Shown: positions 34,668-47,409, counted from the stretch's first letter. The stretch: DNA of 64,000 bases from Embiotoca jacksoni (GCA_022577435.1 JAKOON010000058.1:774001-838000); one strand, 5' to 3'. The notes: generated by a model not told the origin, from the letters alone. A program made the numbers and translations.

Positions 34668-34829
34668 GCACACTGTCTGAACCTATCCTTCCTCTCTCTG
34701 CTGTCTTTCAGATACAGGTGCAGTGTGTGGCGCACGAAAAAGGAGCAGCGGACATTTAAGTGGGTTTATGGTTGCTGGATACGCAGGATGCGCGCACACG
34801 CTCAAGTTTTAAATTCTTTCTGGTGGAGC

Positions 34830-34857
34830 TCGCGCGCGCGCGTGCACACGCACACAT
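34830..34857. repeat. (CG)n(TG/CA)n alternating tract
   Basis: CGCGCGCGCGCG followed by TGCACACGCACACATGC. It is strictly alternating purine-pyrimidine with CpG and is among the strongest Z-DNA-prone stretches in the window. Confidence 0.85.
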
Positions 34858-35256
34858 GCAAAAATGCACAAACGCACAAACACACAGTCAAGTGGGTGCA
34901 GAGCTGCTGCTGAAATGTAGTCTATAGTGGAACTATATCGCCGGTACGTCTGGGTCCACCGACCCCAGACGCAGAGAAAGCCTTTCGAACTTGTACCAGG
35001 CTCTATTGTTGACCTTGCAATTTTCTCACTGCTGGTTTTCTTTCATAGAGTAGCACCTTTTTTTTTTTTCCCAACCCTGCACCCCCTCCCCACCCCCACC
35101 GTCCCTGCTATCAAAATACACCCGCTCTGCCTCCCCCCCCCCCCCCCGCCCCGTTTCAGCATCCAGATTAAATGTCTATGCAAGAAATCTAGAAATAACT
35201 CTTTACCCCTCAACAACCACTATTCCCCTGCTCCCCTGCTCCAACGGACAGAAAGA

Positions 35257-35309
<53 letters not shown>
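35257..35309. repeat. (ATAG)n microsatellite, ~13 units
   Basis: Pure GATA-type tetranucleotide array of 53 bp. Confidence 0.97.
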
Positions 35310-35883
35310 GAAAACTGAGCAGTCATTTTGTGCGTAAAAGACGAAATAGAAGTTTAAACTTCACCTCTCTCTGGATGCGGTTCCTTCGTTCACCGAGTGT
35401 CAGGGCTCAATTATCTCTCCAAATCCCATCATTAAAATAATGATAACGGTGATTATAGTTGTAACTCCACACAGATATGTTCCAGATAAGAGAATATCCC
35501 CATATATGTACGTGTCGAGGTAAATGTGTGTGGTATCCTTTGGGTGGCTGTAAATTCCGTTTGGGTTTATAGTTCACTCCTGTCTTCCGAAGGGGTGCGT
35601 CCGCTTTGCATTCTCACAGCGCCCGACGACTACATCCTCCTCGTTTCCTCCCTCCGCTCTCGTTCTCACTCTCCCCCGTCTTCTTCTTCTCTCCCGGTTT
35701 CATCCCTCCATCCGCGGGGTGAGGGAAGAATCCCATCCGGGAGAAAACTGGAATGATTCTCCGAGCCCACCAGCCGTCTTCTTCCTCCTCCTCCTCCTCC
35801 TCCTCTCTTACCCTCCTTCTTCTTCTTTTTGCTTCTTTTCCCTCGCCTCTTCTTCACCACTTTCTTTTTTTCACCCCGTGCAG

Positions 35884-35920
35884 GTGAAACAAGAATTCCA
35901 CAAGAGAGAAATTATCCCAG
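35884..35920 (+). other. Possible 37-nt exon
   Basis: A 37-nt segment is bounded by a strong pyrimidine tract with GTGCAG and by a CAG|GTAAAA donor. It is open in the frame beginning VKQEFHKREIIP. It may be an untranslated or alternative exon of the CpG-rich region, or chance. Confidence 0.2.
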
Positions 35921-36420
35921 GTAAAAAGGGTGACAAAGTCCGATTACTCCACGTTTTAAAATCCTGTGGGTGAGGCAGAGTTTGTTGGCTATTAACCTCT
36001 TAAAGATCCGCAGCAGCTCCTTTCCTGGCTTATTGTAGACCGTTGAACCTTTTCAATAAAGGATTTTTGGATTCCCTCCCTCCCTCCCTCCCTTCCTCCG
36101 AGTCTCTGTACGCGTCGCTCAGCCTCTCAACTCGACTGTGCGTCTCCTCTGCAGTCGGGAGTAAAAGACAAAAGCAGAGAAGAATTGAGGAGAATAGATT
36201 AGAATATGATAAAATAGCAGGAAACGTCCCGGTGAGCTGTCGTCCGGTTACTCTCACGGCAGAAGCTTAGCGGTCCAGTCCCGCTGATCCTTGTGCCTCC
36301 TCGCAGGTTGCTTCTCCCGCACCGTTAATCCACACAGCGCAGCAGCGGGTTTGACAAGTGCCATGTTTGATCCATTAGAAGAACTCGACTTCCTGGTGCG
36401 GATTTCAAAATAAAACCAGT

Positions 36421-36794
36421 CTGTTGGGAACTGCTTTACTAATCTGTAGTCTGCAAATGAGAAATATGGCCTTTTTAATGCAATATTTTCTCATCAGATA
36501 AATCTAGTTGTATCTCTCTGGCTGGTCTAACTGCACGCCCGGCAACTGATCTTCAGGGGCCACAAAACTGTCAATATGGTGCGATATTGAGTGATCGATT
36601 GCCAATATTTTTAAAGGTATGACGCGCGTAATTATAACATCAAGTTAAATAAAAATGGCCCCTTACAAGTTATCTGATTTCCCCCAGGTGGATGGTTGCA
36701 GAGCCACAAAACATGCCCCCTCCATATCAATATGGGACTTGAGCCAAACTTAAAACAACAGAGCACACCTCCTATAAAGTTTTCTGTGATATTA
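36421..36794. other. AT-rich unique sequence, no gene seen
   Basis: Composition returns to AT-rich immediately after the CpG-rich block. Nothing is recognised. Confidence 0.5.
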
Positions 36795-37378
36795 TGAGGG
36801 ACGATCAAAAAGTTCTGAGACGATTGTTATTGTGCATTAAAGGAGCGCAGTGATGTGCACCGAGTCGGGGGAAAGCAATAACTTTAGTCAGTACAAGTTA
36901 CATCACTTGATCAATATCTGTTACATGTGTTTTTGTAACGACTGGTCCGCCCCCATTTACAATGTCAACACTGACCTGAAGCTTGAGTAGAGAGCATACA
37001 TCAAATGGTGCGTCAAATTTTGAGGGAACAAAAATAAATTGTGGAGACAAATTCGTCAAGTCGGGGTTGTGAGGAGCTGTTGTGTTGTTGCAGACGGGAA
37101 AGTTGCACATTTTGAAACAAAATCCAGCGCACCACAATTCAGGTGATTTCCAATTTTCCCTGTGATAGTAGAACTCTGTTAAAAGTCTATTCCTAAGGAA
37201 AACATGCATTGTGCTCTTGACCTGGCACCTCTTGATCAGTCTTGGACACTAACATTTTACCCCTCTTGAAACGCAAGTGTCACTCATAACACCTTGCTCT
37301 GCACATTGCTTCATTGCTGTCGATTCTTTGAAGCATTTCAAGGGTCTTCGTTACCCATTTCTCGAGTTTGATCCCTCA
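36795..37378 (-). mobile_element. Decayed mariner-family DNA transposon (copy 2)
   Basis: The left end TGAGGGACGATCAAAAAGTT is the inverted counterpart of the right end (ATTTCTCGAGTTTGATCCCT ending near 37378). On the minus strand, 37175-37000 carries TEFYYHREN, then CNFPVCNNTTAPH and LSPQFIFVP, which align in order with the transposase remnant of copy 1 at 775-1086. Segments without transposase similarity, such as ACCCCTCTTGAAACGC near 37258, also have diverged counterparts in copy 1. At ~584 bp it is internally deleted like copy 1. Stops and losses in the catalytic region rule out activity. Confidence 0.65.
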
Positions 37379-40300
37379 GCATTATAAATTCTTATTCAAT
37401 TTCTGTTTGTTCATTTATAGATTAAATTGATTACCTGAAACACTTATGTAAATAAAGTTGCTACTAGGTTTATATTAAATCTCACGCTCGTGCTTTTATT
37501 GTGAAGGAAAAATCACCCTCTGTCCGGTTTCCACTTTGATAATGTTGTGTCGCTTAACGCGGCTTAAAACCTGCTGCATGGAAGTTGTTCTTTGGAAACC
37601 CTTTTTATTCCCTGTATGGTGGATGGTCGAATGTGGCAACCCACCAACTACCTGAGCCGAAATCTTAAACAGAATATTTGTATCTGTCATGTCTGAAATG
37701 ATTGTCTCATTTATCACATCAGGTGTTGAGTCTCCTTCTCCTCTGTCACCTGCTCGTCACTCATTCTGCACATCGAGCGTGACTAGAAGAGAAAGTGCGG
37801 CTGCTATCAGCTTCTGGTCCATTTGGAGATCTATAGTAACACTGAACACACATCACCTCCCAGAGATTATATTTTCTTAACCAACAACCGTCTATTTCCC
37901 TTTTCTCTGGCTGTTTCTCTGTGTGAGAGAGGATGAGGAGATATTTAACAACTGACTGTCCCTCTCTCTGCCGAAACGGGAAGGAGACTAAAGGGTATAA
38001 ATCCACACAGTTTGTGAATGATCCACATCTCCAACAAAATAAATATTTGTCTTAAATATAAAGGGTTTTTGGGACGAACAGATTACTACTCTGGGAAAAC
38101 ATAATAGTGTACATCCGAATTGGAATGGCTGAGACTAGAAAATATGAGCATTAGATATTAGATATGATTAGATATTAAAATCCTCAAAGCAGATTTCTAA
38201 GTGCTATCAGATGCAGAAGTTCAGAGGGGAGCCGCTAACATCTAAGGGACCTTATCAGCTCTCAGCACCATAAAAGACAAAATGGGAGATATGAGGTTTC
38301 TGCAGGGCACTGATAAGCCTGGTGGTGGTCTGATGAAGCAGAGACTGGGTGGGCTACGGGTTGAAACCTTGGACCAGAAGGTAGTGGGAAGAGGACCCAG
38401 TCTCTAATAGGGTCTCTCTACAATCCATTTTTGTGATTGTCAACCTTTGTGTTGCTGATTGCAGGGCTCACAGTGATAAATTGTCTCATCTAGTCGCCAT
38501 TAACCTTTAAAGCAATGGTAAGGCCTTTGTATTACCACTTAATCAATACTCGTGAAAGCAAAATGTGGCATAAAATGATTTCAAGTGTTAACATGGTATA
38601 ATACATGACAACTTGCGGGCTGACCTACTCAGTCTGCATTAAGTCTGCCGGCACATTCACACATGCAAAGTGATGTATTTACATGTGAAGCTGTGGATCA
38701 GTTTCCGTTCTAGAAGGTCCAAACAAACACAAATCCAACAGAAAAAAACACGTCTTACTTGTTCTGAGGAATGTGAGTGTTAAGTGGTCTTTTCATCCAG
38801 TTGATTTTGGAAAGGTGAAACACCATTTCCAGGATAGAAATGTTTACCAAAGCTACAAGTAGTCTTTAGTAGAGCAGTGAGATCAGAAACACCACCAGCT
38901 ACCCGAGTTACGTTATCTGTCAGGACATTTTGTTGCATTTCTGCCTCTGCCTCCCTCCTCAGAGTCTTTTATTTAGCTCCTCATCTCTGGACTCCGGTTG
39001 CAATAAATACAGCTGACCATCAAACTAAAATGACTTGGAACTGCCCTCATAAGGGTCCATGGGGTAATCCGTCATTTCATTTAGCTGTTGAGGTTTTACA
39101 AAAGTCTGCCTCACACTTGTAAACCAACTGGTATTTGAAGATGAATGTGTCGATGATGTATAGCAATTCAATTAATGGGAACTACATCTGGTTGGAATAA
39201 ACTGGAATTATCCTTTAGAAGAGTCTGAAGAATCATTCAAGAGAGTGAAGTGCACAATATCCTTTAATATGAGCCAAATTGGATTCATGTTGGCCGGTGT
39301 AATGGATTGGTTGGAAGTTCAACAGGAAAGATTCAATAAAATGAACAGCCGCTGGTGCTAATTTGAAAAGTTCCTCTTTTAAGGCTCATAATACCACTTA
39401 GGAATGACTGAAAATAGATGTCAGCTGTAATAATAGAAAATACAATTTTGACTGATTTATTTCCAATTTAATAGTTTTTTGTTGAGGTTGTTGGTACGTG
39501 AGTCTTATCTCATCATTTCTCTCTAGACTGAAGCCTTGTCTGAGTTCAACGTGTCCTGCGACATGTTTTACCTCAGCACCACAATGATTGGTCATGACAA
39601 TAAACTGACACAATCGAACCTTCAGGCTACTGTTGCTTCCAATCAGTTTATTGATTTGCTCTTACCAGCTTTTAAAGTCATTAAGATATTGTCAGGTGGC
39701 TGATGGGATAGGTCCCCGCTGAAATCACTACTCATTTATTGGATGGGAGCTCATGTGGGAAATCGACAGTCGGTTAACCTAACCTAATCAGACTGATCTG
39801 TTTTAGTTTTTTTTTTTTTTTTTTTATCAAGCTGTGTCTCCATTCAGGGATATAATCAATCCTGAAATATCACTGTTATGGTTAAGAGGCATTTCATGAG
39901 TGTAATGAATGCTAGTTATACTCTGATACTGTAACATAACATTTAATGACCATAATGGAGTATATCTGCAGGGGCTTGATAAAATTGTTGATCATCAGCA
40001 GTTTAACAATTACCTGACCATGTGCAGAGATTTATAGCTTTCAATGTTCTTTTTGAATTTACCTGGTCAACCTCAGTCAGCTAAATTTGGCTCCTACCCA
40101 AACTGGATCAACTCATTAACCCAACTGGCCCCTCTCAGGGTATCATGCAGGACACTGGCTAACTCTTCAATCGGGGTTATGATTCAAAATGGCCATGCAG
40201 CTTTATTGAGTTCAGCTTTGGTTGTTCACTGGAAAAGCTGTAGTAAACTCAACCGTACACTCCAAAGATGGATTGTCTTGAGAGGTGGTGGATATCAGCC

Positions 40301-40525
40301 AACAAAGTGAGCATGTATTTATTTTACTTTAGATCCTGGTGCCGAAATTGTTTAATTCTTATAATTTTTTTGAGGGAAAATTCTCACATTCATTTGCCAC
40401 CTGTTACTTTCAATTAAGCTAGCAATGTTGCTGAATAAATGTATCTTCACCAGCCGATTATATATATAAAAAGAAGGACAAAAATACAATTGATGCATCA
40501 ATTTGCAAATACAATTCCATTTAGT
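37379..40525. other. AT-rich unique sequence, no gene seen
   Basis: T19-type run near 39809-39826. Open frames (for example 37496-37717 minus, 38877-39122 plus, 40044-40310 plus) lack recognisable domains. No transposon is recognised. Confidence 0.4.
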
Positions 40526-42280
40526 TCAGTGCAATGGAATTTTGCACAAGTCTTTAAAGACCCTTGAGGGTGAATCCTGGTGACATTGGAGATTCCCTGA
40601 TTGTTTCTCTAGTGCAACCACATTGTGAAAATTGCCAAGGACTGTAGCTGATTCATATGGGATATAGTTGGTGGGAGATTTTAGGTCAAGTTGGACAGTT
40701 CTTGGCAAATTTCTAACTAAAGGGGGGAACGAAAAAACTGTACAGAGTAGACCCTACATACCGTACAATGTCTTGGTATATTTCAAAACATAAATAGTAA
40801 AAAGATTGTTTACAAGTCAAATTTAGACGAGTGTTTCATATGTTTTAATGCCAGCGTTATCAATCCAAAATGAATGACATTTTCTGTAAGTGTGACTCCA
40901 CAACCGCAACTCTGAGTTGACCAATGAAGCTGCCTGTTTAGTGACCAGTGGATGATTAGCAGAAAGGTTGTTGTTCTCTCTATCAACAGTCACACAATGG
41001 CCAGTCAACTTGTTGATCATGTCGGAAAGCTGATTCAATTGCTTAAAGAAAATACACCAAAAGTCAGAACTGACTTGTATTTCCTTGACCTTCAACACAT
41101 TCATTTAGGTCTGTGGAAAATGTGCAAAAGTAGTTTATCCTTTTCGAGTTTCTTCACAAATATAGATCTATGTTTTATAGGGGAAACTATGGGACAGACA
41201 CTGACTCACAGAATTAAAGTAGACCTTCAGAAATAATTCCTAAAGCCCTGTTGTGCCTCCATTGCAGTGGAAAGTGGTCATCGTCTCATCATCACAGTGA
41301 AATCAGTTCTTAAGAAACCACACAAATCGTGTGTCATTTTTTCAGAAATCCAAATCATTCTCACGTAATGTTTAAAGAATTTATAACAAGGGGCTTGTTT
41401 TTAACAAGCACAGTGTCACAAGCAGTCACTGACCGTTGCTCTTGACACACTAAGCCACTAAAAGTGGAGGATTCCAGTGGTGCTGATCAGTGCATTGATT
41501 GTCTGATAATCTGGGGACCATGTTGGAAACAGTGGTAAGACTCAAATAATTGGATGGCTGGATAGAAATCCGCTCAGTAAGACTTGGATCAGTGATCACA
41601 GAGCTAGACATCCAGTAACCAACTCAACATAAGGCCTGTTGTGTGCAAGGTTGTTTGAGGGCGGAACAGCTTGGCGATATTTGGATTATCATTTCAGATC
41701 ATTTGCTTTGAAGAAATAGCCTTTTAGAACAATCTCAACCTGTAATAACATTATGGAAGTATAACTGTTCCACAACTTGCAGTTGCCAGATTGGATTATT
41801 CAGAGCTAATCTTTTTAATTATCTTCACTTGCCAGACTTTGACTGGGTCAGGCAGTATTTTCATAGAATTGGCTGCCACTAAAGCTACAAAATCCCCAAC
41901 CCTGGTAGTGTTTGTGTCATCTTCTATCCACTGAGGCAAAAGCTGTAGATGGGAGCACAAAGGCACTGTCAGTACCAACATAAGCTGCTGGAGCTTTAGC
42001 CTTCTGTCACTATGGATCAAACTATTGATTAGCTGTTATGGCTATTGCAGACGGCAGCAGGTCATATTGGCTGAAATCCTTTTGCGCACAGATAAGTGGT
42101 CAGGAAAGCACACACTCAGCAGTGACTTACTTCTTCAATCCAGGAATTCTTCCATCACATCTATTACCTACACACTCATTTCCCCCGAGTGGGGCGTAAT
42201 GGCCTCAGAAATAACATTTAGCGCATGTTCAGTAATTGTTCTGAAATGTTCACAGAAACAAGTCTGGCCTCACTAAAAGT
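40526..42280 (-). pseudogene. Coding-like decayed block of unknown origin
   Basis: The minus strand shows a series of open stretches separated by stops and frameshifts: 42020-41796, about 41690-41440, 41104-40823 and 40708-40526. Their composition (mixed hydrophobic and polar residues, several Trp and Cys, NTT/NLS-type glycosylation motifs) looks more like decayed protein than random AT-rich DNA. I recognise no domain. A retroelement gene, such as an envelope-like one, or a processed pseudogene is possible, but nothing here decides it. Confidence 0.2.
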
Positions 42281-42579
42281 CCCTGACCAGCTTTTCAGCA
42301 AGCTAAACACTTCACCCAATACACATCAGTGGAGATCAGCTGCTGTGCTTTACGTTCAACCTAAAAAGAATGCCAGTATAAAAGTGTAAAATACACAACA
42401 AAAATAACACAATATAAATATTAGTTTTTAAATTGCACATGCAGAAACATATACTGTATGATTATTCCACTTGATACAGTTTTATGTCACTCAAAGCTCA
42501 CAAAAAAAGATGTTCATAAAAACTAAAAGAGGGTGTGTAATATCAGATTTCTGTTCACTTTGGGTTACATTTCACACAT
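42281..42579. other. AT-rich spacer
   Basis: Nothing recognised. Confidence 0.5.
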
Positions 42580-43092
42580 TTCAAGGGATATATTCTGTGA
42601 TTGTCTCCCATTTATATAATTAAGGGTAAGATTAGCTGAAAAAAACAGCGAGCAGTGTCAGTGTCTAACTGCGTTTGTCCCGACCCTCCATCACTGTGAC
42701 TGGATGGCTATTAACCGTGACAAGCACAGCTTAAACATTTTGTAACTCTGAAAACAATCGCTGACTGTTTAGCTCTCAAAACAGAATAAACGCTCAGCAC
42801 CTCATCACACTGCTGGTGTTTATTGAAAATGACTTTAAAAATACGTTGTACTCGGGGAAAAATGCTTTGGTGGACACAGCCGTGGGTAGTTGCCTCAGAA
42901 GCAGAGAGTTGGCTGCATGCTGATTGGTTGAAATGAACCCGAGGTCTACCCCCAGCAGGATGGAACGACTGCAAACGATTCCCTATGAAGGGTGAACAGA
43001 CCTGTGATTCACAGCAGGCTATGTCAACACAGCCCCAGAATACAAATACAGATGTGGAAATAGGCATTATATGTCCCCTCTAAAGAATTCCC
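42580..43092. repeat. Probable non-autonomous repeat with GGGACATATAATGCC-type end
   Basis: Read on the minus strand the element opens at about 43085 with GAGGGGACATATAATGCCTA and TTCCACATCTGTATTTG. This terminus resembles short teleost elements beginning AAAGGGGACATATTATGC. The other end near 42583 (TTTCAAGGGATATATTCTGT) is a weak inverted match. The 118-codon minus frame inside (43067-42711) covers much of the element and is probably incidental. Confidence 0.4.
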
Positions 43093-45690
43093 AGTTTAAT
43101 AGAAAATGTACTGAAATCTGTGAATTAAACTTCCAGGGGCTCGTCTTTTTATATTAGAGGTTATTTTTCACCCAATGAGCCAATTTTTCTCTAACCTGAC
43201 CCAACGTTGCTTAAACTACGGAGGACAGACTGAATGTGAACCTCTGGTATGACAGTTCTGTGCTTTGTACGCCTACCCCAACTACACTGTACTTAACAAG
43301 GTCAGTGCAGCTCATGAATATATGCATTTAGAATTGCATTGCATCTTAACATAACTCAACCAGTGTTTGTCAGCACAACATAATTGGAATGACAATTCAA
43401 TAATATACCAATGTAATTTCTAGAAAGCTGCGTTGCAATAAGAGCTTCTTAACGTTTAGGTTCGAGGATAATACTGAAAATTCTTCGAAGGAACTTTATA
43501 TATTGAATGATACAGTATATTAGCTCTACATAAATGACAGTGTTACTGTTGTAAAGCACACGATGGAAATGTTTTGTACTTCTGCATGATTATAAAGCAC
43601 AAGATAAAGCCAGTCAACAATTTTCAGCTTCCTGCCTTTGATGATTTGTGTAACTGGGTGAAAATCAGTTTCAGACAGAAAACTTTGATCAATTTACTGG
43701 AGTTGCTCTTCCAGGAAGTCAATTCTTTTCTGCACAAATCAAACCGAAAAATCAAGCAGCGATGGTGCCTGTGAGATTCATGAATATGTATGCAAGCTAT
43801 TGTGAGTTTCATTCTGCAGACATGGAATATGTGCAACCAATAAAAGAAAACAGAAGATATGGAAAGTGAAGATTACGAAAGTTGCATATCATCTAGGAAA
43901 GGAGAAAACATGAAAGAGGAGGATCCCGAGGGCACAGAAATGGGTAAATGCAACGCACACATGAAATGTTAATGTTGAAGTCATATCTAGGAGCATCTCA
44001 AGCTATACTTAGCCTTATGACCAAGAATGGAAAATAGATAAATACAAACTTGATAACATCTTGCACTTTTAGGGAAAATCCATCTAAGAAAAATATGATA
44101 CTTAATATTAAGAAGCAGCAGGACTAACGTTTTAGTTAGAACCTATAAACCATATGAACCGTGTTACTATGTGATTAAAGTGGTTGTAAAGCACAAAGTT
44201 GAGATGATACAGAAACCTCTGAATATGTTATTAATGGTATATGTATTACTGTGTACATGTTTACAAATATATAAACATACAGGCATTACAGTATGAAATT
44301 ATTACACCAACTATGTATAACTATTCCAAGCGATCATTTTAAAAGGATAATTTTCTGTCAAAAGCTATAAATTAAAAAGTTAAAGGGTCCAAAACATATA
44401 GCTACAATTGTAAATGCAAACAAAAGGTTTGAATGATCCCTGTGATCATCACTAGGCTGACTCAAAGTAAATGTAACATTAAAGCTTGAACTACACATAG
44501 CCTACTTTTTATAAATGTTCACTGTAAAAAGTAAAGGATTTTATTCAGAATTCTGATTCTTTTTTGAGTATTTTTGACCACATTGTTTAATTATATTCTA
44601 TATCAATGATACTTTTGTTTTAGAAATTACACACTATGAACACTGGAACCAGACTAATGACCAATCCTTCTTTGACCTTTAATCATCCTGTTGTGGAACT
44701 CAAGTTAATGACAGTTCACCTTCATTGAATTTGGCATAGCTGGAAAAACTGGAGGTAATTTAAACTTATTGGACGATACACCAGCACAGACAGAAATGTT
44801 GAGCAAAGGAGTTAACAGTCAAAATGAGCAACAGTTAGATCTGAGCAGTTCAGTGCCGTCGACAGTGCGACAGACACAACAAATAAAATGGATTAAAACA
44901 GTGTGAGCCCGAATTATAACGAGACCTAAAATGGGTTATTTTGATATTTATGACATTTTTAACAAATCAGAGAGCTCATTCGCTTGATCAAAGAGCTCTT
45001 CTGTTTTTGAATACTGCAGAGGATCAGCTTGATGGATTTACAGTCTTAGAAACCTCATTATTGATGTAACAGAGAATTGAACCCTGCAGCTGTCCAGGAA
45101 ACTATTATTTTCTACACTTAACATCACTGTGCTCCTTGCAGGTAGTTTACTGTTGCTCTGCACTTCCACTGACAATACGCTGAATTATACACTACTACCA
45201 TTACCTCAAAAGGGATCAAAGGACAACTTTGCCACAGCTCTAAAATGAAAAGATAAATAATTCAAAATGATCCACCACTGAAACGCTTATTGCAGTTCTA
45301 AAACTGTCGTTGTGTTGCAAACACAGCAGCATGTGAGGAACTGTTTTAATGGATTTTTGAAAACAGTGGAAACTGTGCCTAAGAGATGCTCAAAAAAACC
45401 TGCTTTTTAACAGCCATTATGACCGACTATAGCGGAGAGGGATTAACAACACATGAAAAATACAATAAAATAAAACTATTATCTGTTAAGCTGCAAGCAC
45501 AAAGATTCCTCAATTCTTGAGGCATTTAAACACTAAAGTTGGCCTTTTATACTGTTGAGTCATCGATAGTGCATGAAGAATCTATGGAAACAGTATGAGG
45601 TTCATTAGCAGGCAAAGTTTTGACAGCTCTGACAGTCAGCTTTGTTTGAGAATAATGAGGCTGAGAAACACTTTCTATTCAGACTAAAGC
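43093..45690. other. AT-rich unique sequence, no gene seen
   Basis: A short open frame from the ATG at 43859 reads MESEDYESCISSRKG and ends near a GGGTAAAT donor-like site at 43942, but no following exon is found. Otherwise nothing. Confidence 0.4.

Positions 45691-45733
<43 letters not shown>
45691..45733. repeat. (AC)n microsatellite, ~21 units
   Basis: Pure AC array after AAAGCTT. Confidence 0.97.
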
Positions 45734-45737
<4 letters not shown>

Positions 45738-45855
45738 AAAGGCACAATCTTAGAGTTATTGTAGCACTAGCACAGTGAAGCTAAAAGCCAACATCATGCC
45801 ACACTGCTTTAGTACCAATATCACACTTCTACTTGTAGTGACAGGGAATTATCTG

Positions 45856-45904
<49 letters not shown>
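45856..45904. repeat. (CT)n(GT)n microsatellite
   Basis: About eight CT units pass directly into about 16 GT units. Confidence 0.96.
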
Positions 45905-45906
<2 letters not shown>

Positions 45907-46995
45907 GGAAATTAACTATAAGGACGCTGTGTCTATTTTTCAAACAATAATGCGTGTTTTGGGACATATTGTGGAAGCAGTGAAGCCTCTGTGTGTGACT
46001 GTAATGGTTTTGAATGACTGACAGCTGAAAAGAAGTGTTGGTAGCAGATTTGATAAAACACACACTATGCTGTATATACTACGATCATTAATACAAAGCT
46101 TCTTCATCACGTTTCAACAAGTTAGTCACTGTTACCAATTTAAGCTGTCTGTTCCTTTTCTAGCTAGCATTGAACACGACTAACTTCCACCCAGAAAATA
46201 GAGGCTGGTTAGCCCAAACAAACAAGAGGCAGCTGGATCCTACTGTGACTTAAACAAAACAAAAAAAAATATGTTTTTAAAATATCACTCTTGCCTGGTG
46301 ATGGGAACAATTATTTGTGTCTTATCCATTGAGCCCAAAGTTGTTCACTGTGGCCATACTGACTGAATTTAGTGATGTTTTTTTTCCAGTGAGAAGTTTT
46401 TAAACAATAACTTAGGGATAAAGGGGGTAACATTGTATATGGAATTGGTCTTTTATTTCTGGGAATCAAAGATGCCCGAGACAACCCTTACAGAAAAAAC
46501 ACGTGTTTCCCATGTTGTCCACGAGACATAATGTGAAATATGTGGAAAATGTTCCTACATTTATCGTACACCATGAAAATGTTCCAAAACAACATTTTGC
46601 ACAATCACGTGTCATGTAGTCAGATGTTTCTGGAGGGAAACTCATCCCTTTTAGTAACTCTATTAATGTGATATTAGAAACTACTTCAGTGCCGGCCCAC
46701 AAATCTTAACTTCACGCATATTCAAAAGTAGCAAACCGACATCATACTATTTTATTCTCTTTATAGTCAATACTTACAGTCCACAGACTGAGCTTTCACT
46801 GCTGTTTTGCCAGCAGGTTGCTGTCATCTTTAAGCATTCTCCCCCAATCATTCCCATGTTTGTCATTGAGCTCTGTGTTTTACACCTTCCTCCATTAAAT
46901 ACATATCGACAAGCAAACAGCTTTGTTACTTATGTTTGCCTTGTCCCGTGACCATCTATTACATCCTCACATCTGCTCTATGACACTATATGCAA

Positions 46996-46996
<1 letters not shown>
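45905..46996. other. AT-rich unique sequence, no gene seen
   Basis: Nothing recognised beyond short homopolymers (A9 at 46261, T9 at 46378). Confidence 0.5.

Positions 46997-47044
<48 letters not shown>
46997..47044. repeat. (GT)n microsatellite, ~24 units
   Basis: Pure GT array of about 47 bp. Confidence 0.97.
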
Positions 47045-47045
<1 letters not shown>

Positions 47046-47099
47046 CTAGTTTCCTATGCCAGGTACATGTTCTTTTCATGGTGAGATCTGTTCCTTACT

Positions 47100-47262
47100 T
47101 TCTGCCTCGCAATGTTATCTACACTGACTCAGATAAGGCGTCTAAAAGAGTGTAGATGTGTGTTTGTGTGTGAGGGAGAGTGTGTGTACTACCAAACAGA
47201 TAAGCCGTCCCTGCAAGGCCCTTATTCATGCAGCACCTAACAAGACAAGGCCACAATCACTC
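47100..47262 (+). repeat. Direct repeat, copy A (~300-bp duplication)
   Basis: TCTGCCTCG at 47101, then ACAGATAAGCCGTCCCTGCA, TTATTCATGCAGCACC and AACAAGACAAGGCC occur in the same order and spacing as in copy B at 47410-47562. Confidence 0.75.
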
Positions 47263-47409
47263 TAAAACCATCTTTTACTTGTTTACACTTGAGCATAACC
47301 AGAGAGCTTGTGTTTGAGTTTGCCTTCGTTAATGCATGTTATACGTATGTCAACAGTTGTGTGACTAGCTGTGCTTATGTGCGTGCTCCTATGGCTTTTT
47401 TTTTTGTGA

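Larger units (their letters stand above)
34900..36420. promoter_or_regulatory. CpG-rich candidate promoter / 5' region
   Basis: This 1.5-kb stretch is visibly richer in C, G and CpG than the rest of the window, and has long pyrimidine tracts (35640-35880, 36070-36100) and C16 near 35131. Splice-like signals occur on the plus strand: TTTCACCCCGTGCAG ending 35883, CAG|GTAAAA at 35920/35921, CTCCTCTGCAG ending at about 36153 and CCTCCTCGCAG ending at about 36306. A Kozak-like GCCATGT at 36361 opens only a 16-codon frame. The overall character is that of a vertebrate gene's first-exon/promoter region, but I cannot decide the strand or name a gene. Confidence 0.35.

Noticed and set aside
36363..36412. 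Kozak-like ATG opening MFDPLEELDFLV in the CpG-rich block
   Set aside because: The frame stops after 16 codons, and the donor-like GTGCGG is weak; kept only as part of the promoter-like region.
43859..43945. Short ATG frame (MESEDYESCISS...) ending at a donor-like site
   Set aside because: Only about 28 codons, A-rich composition, and no second exon found.
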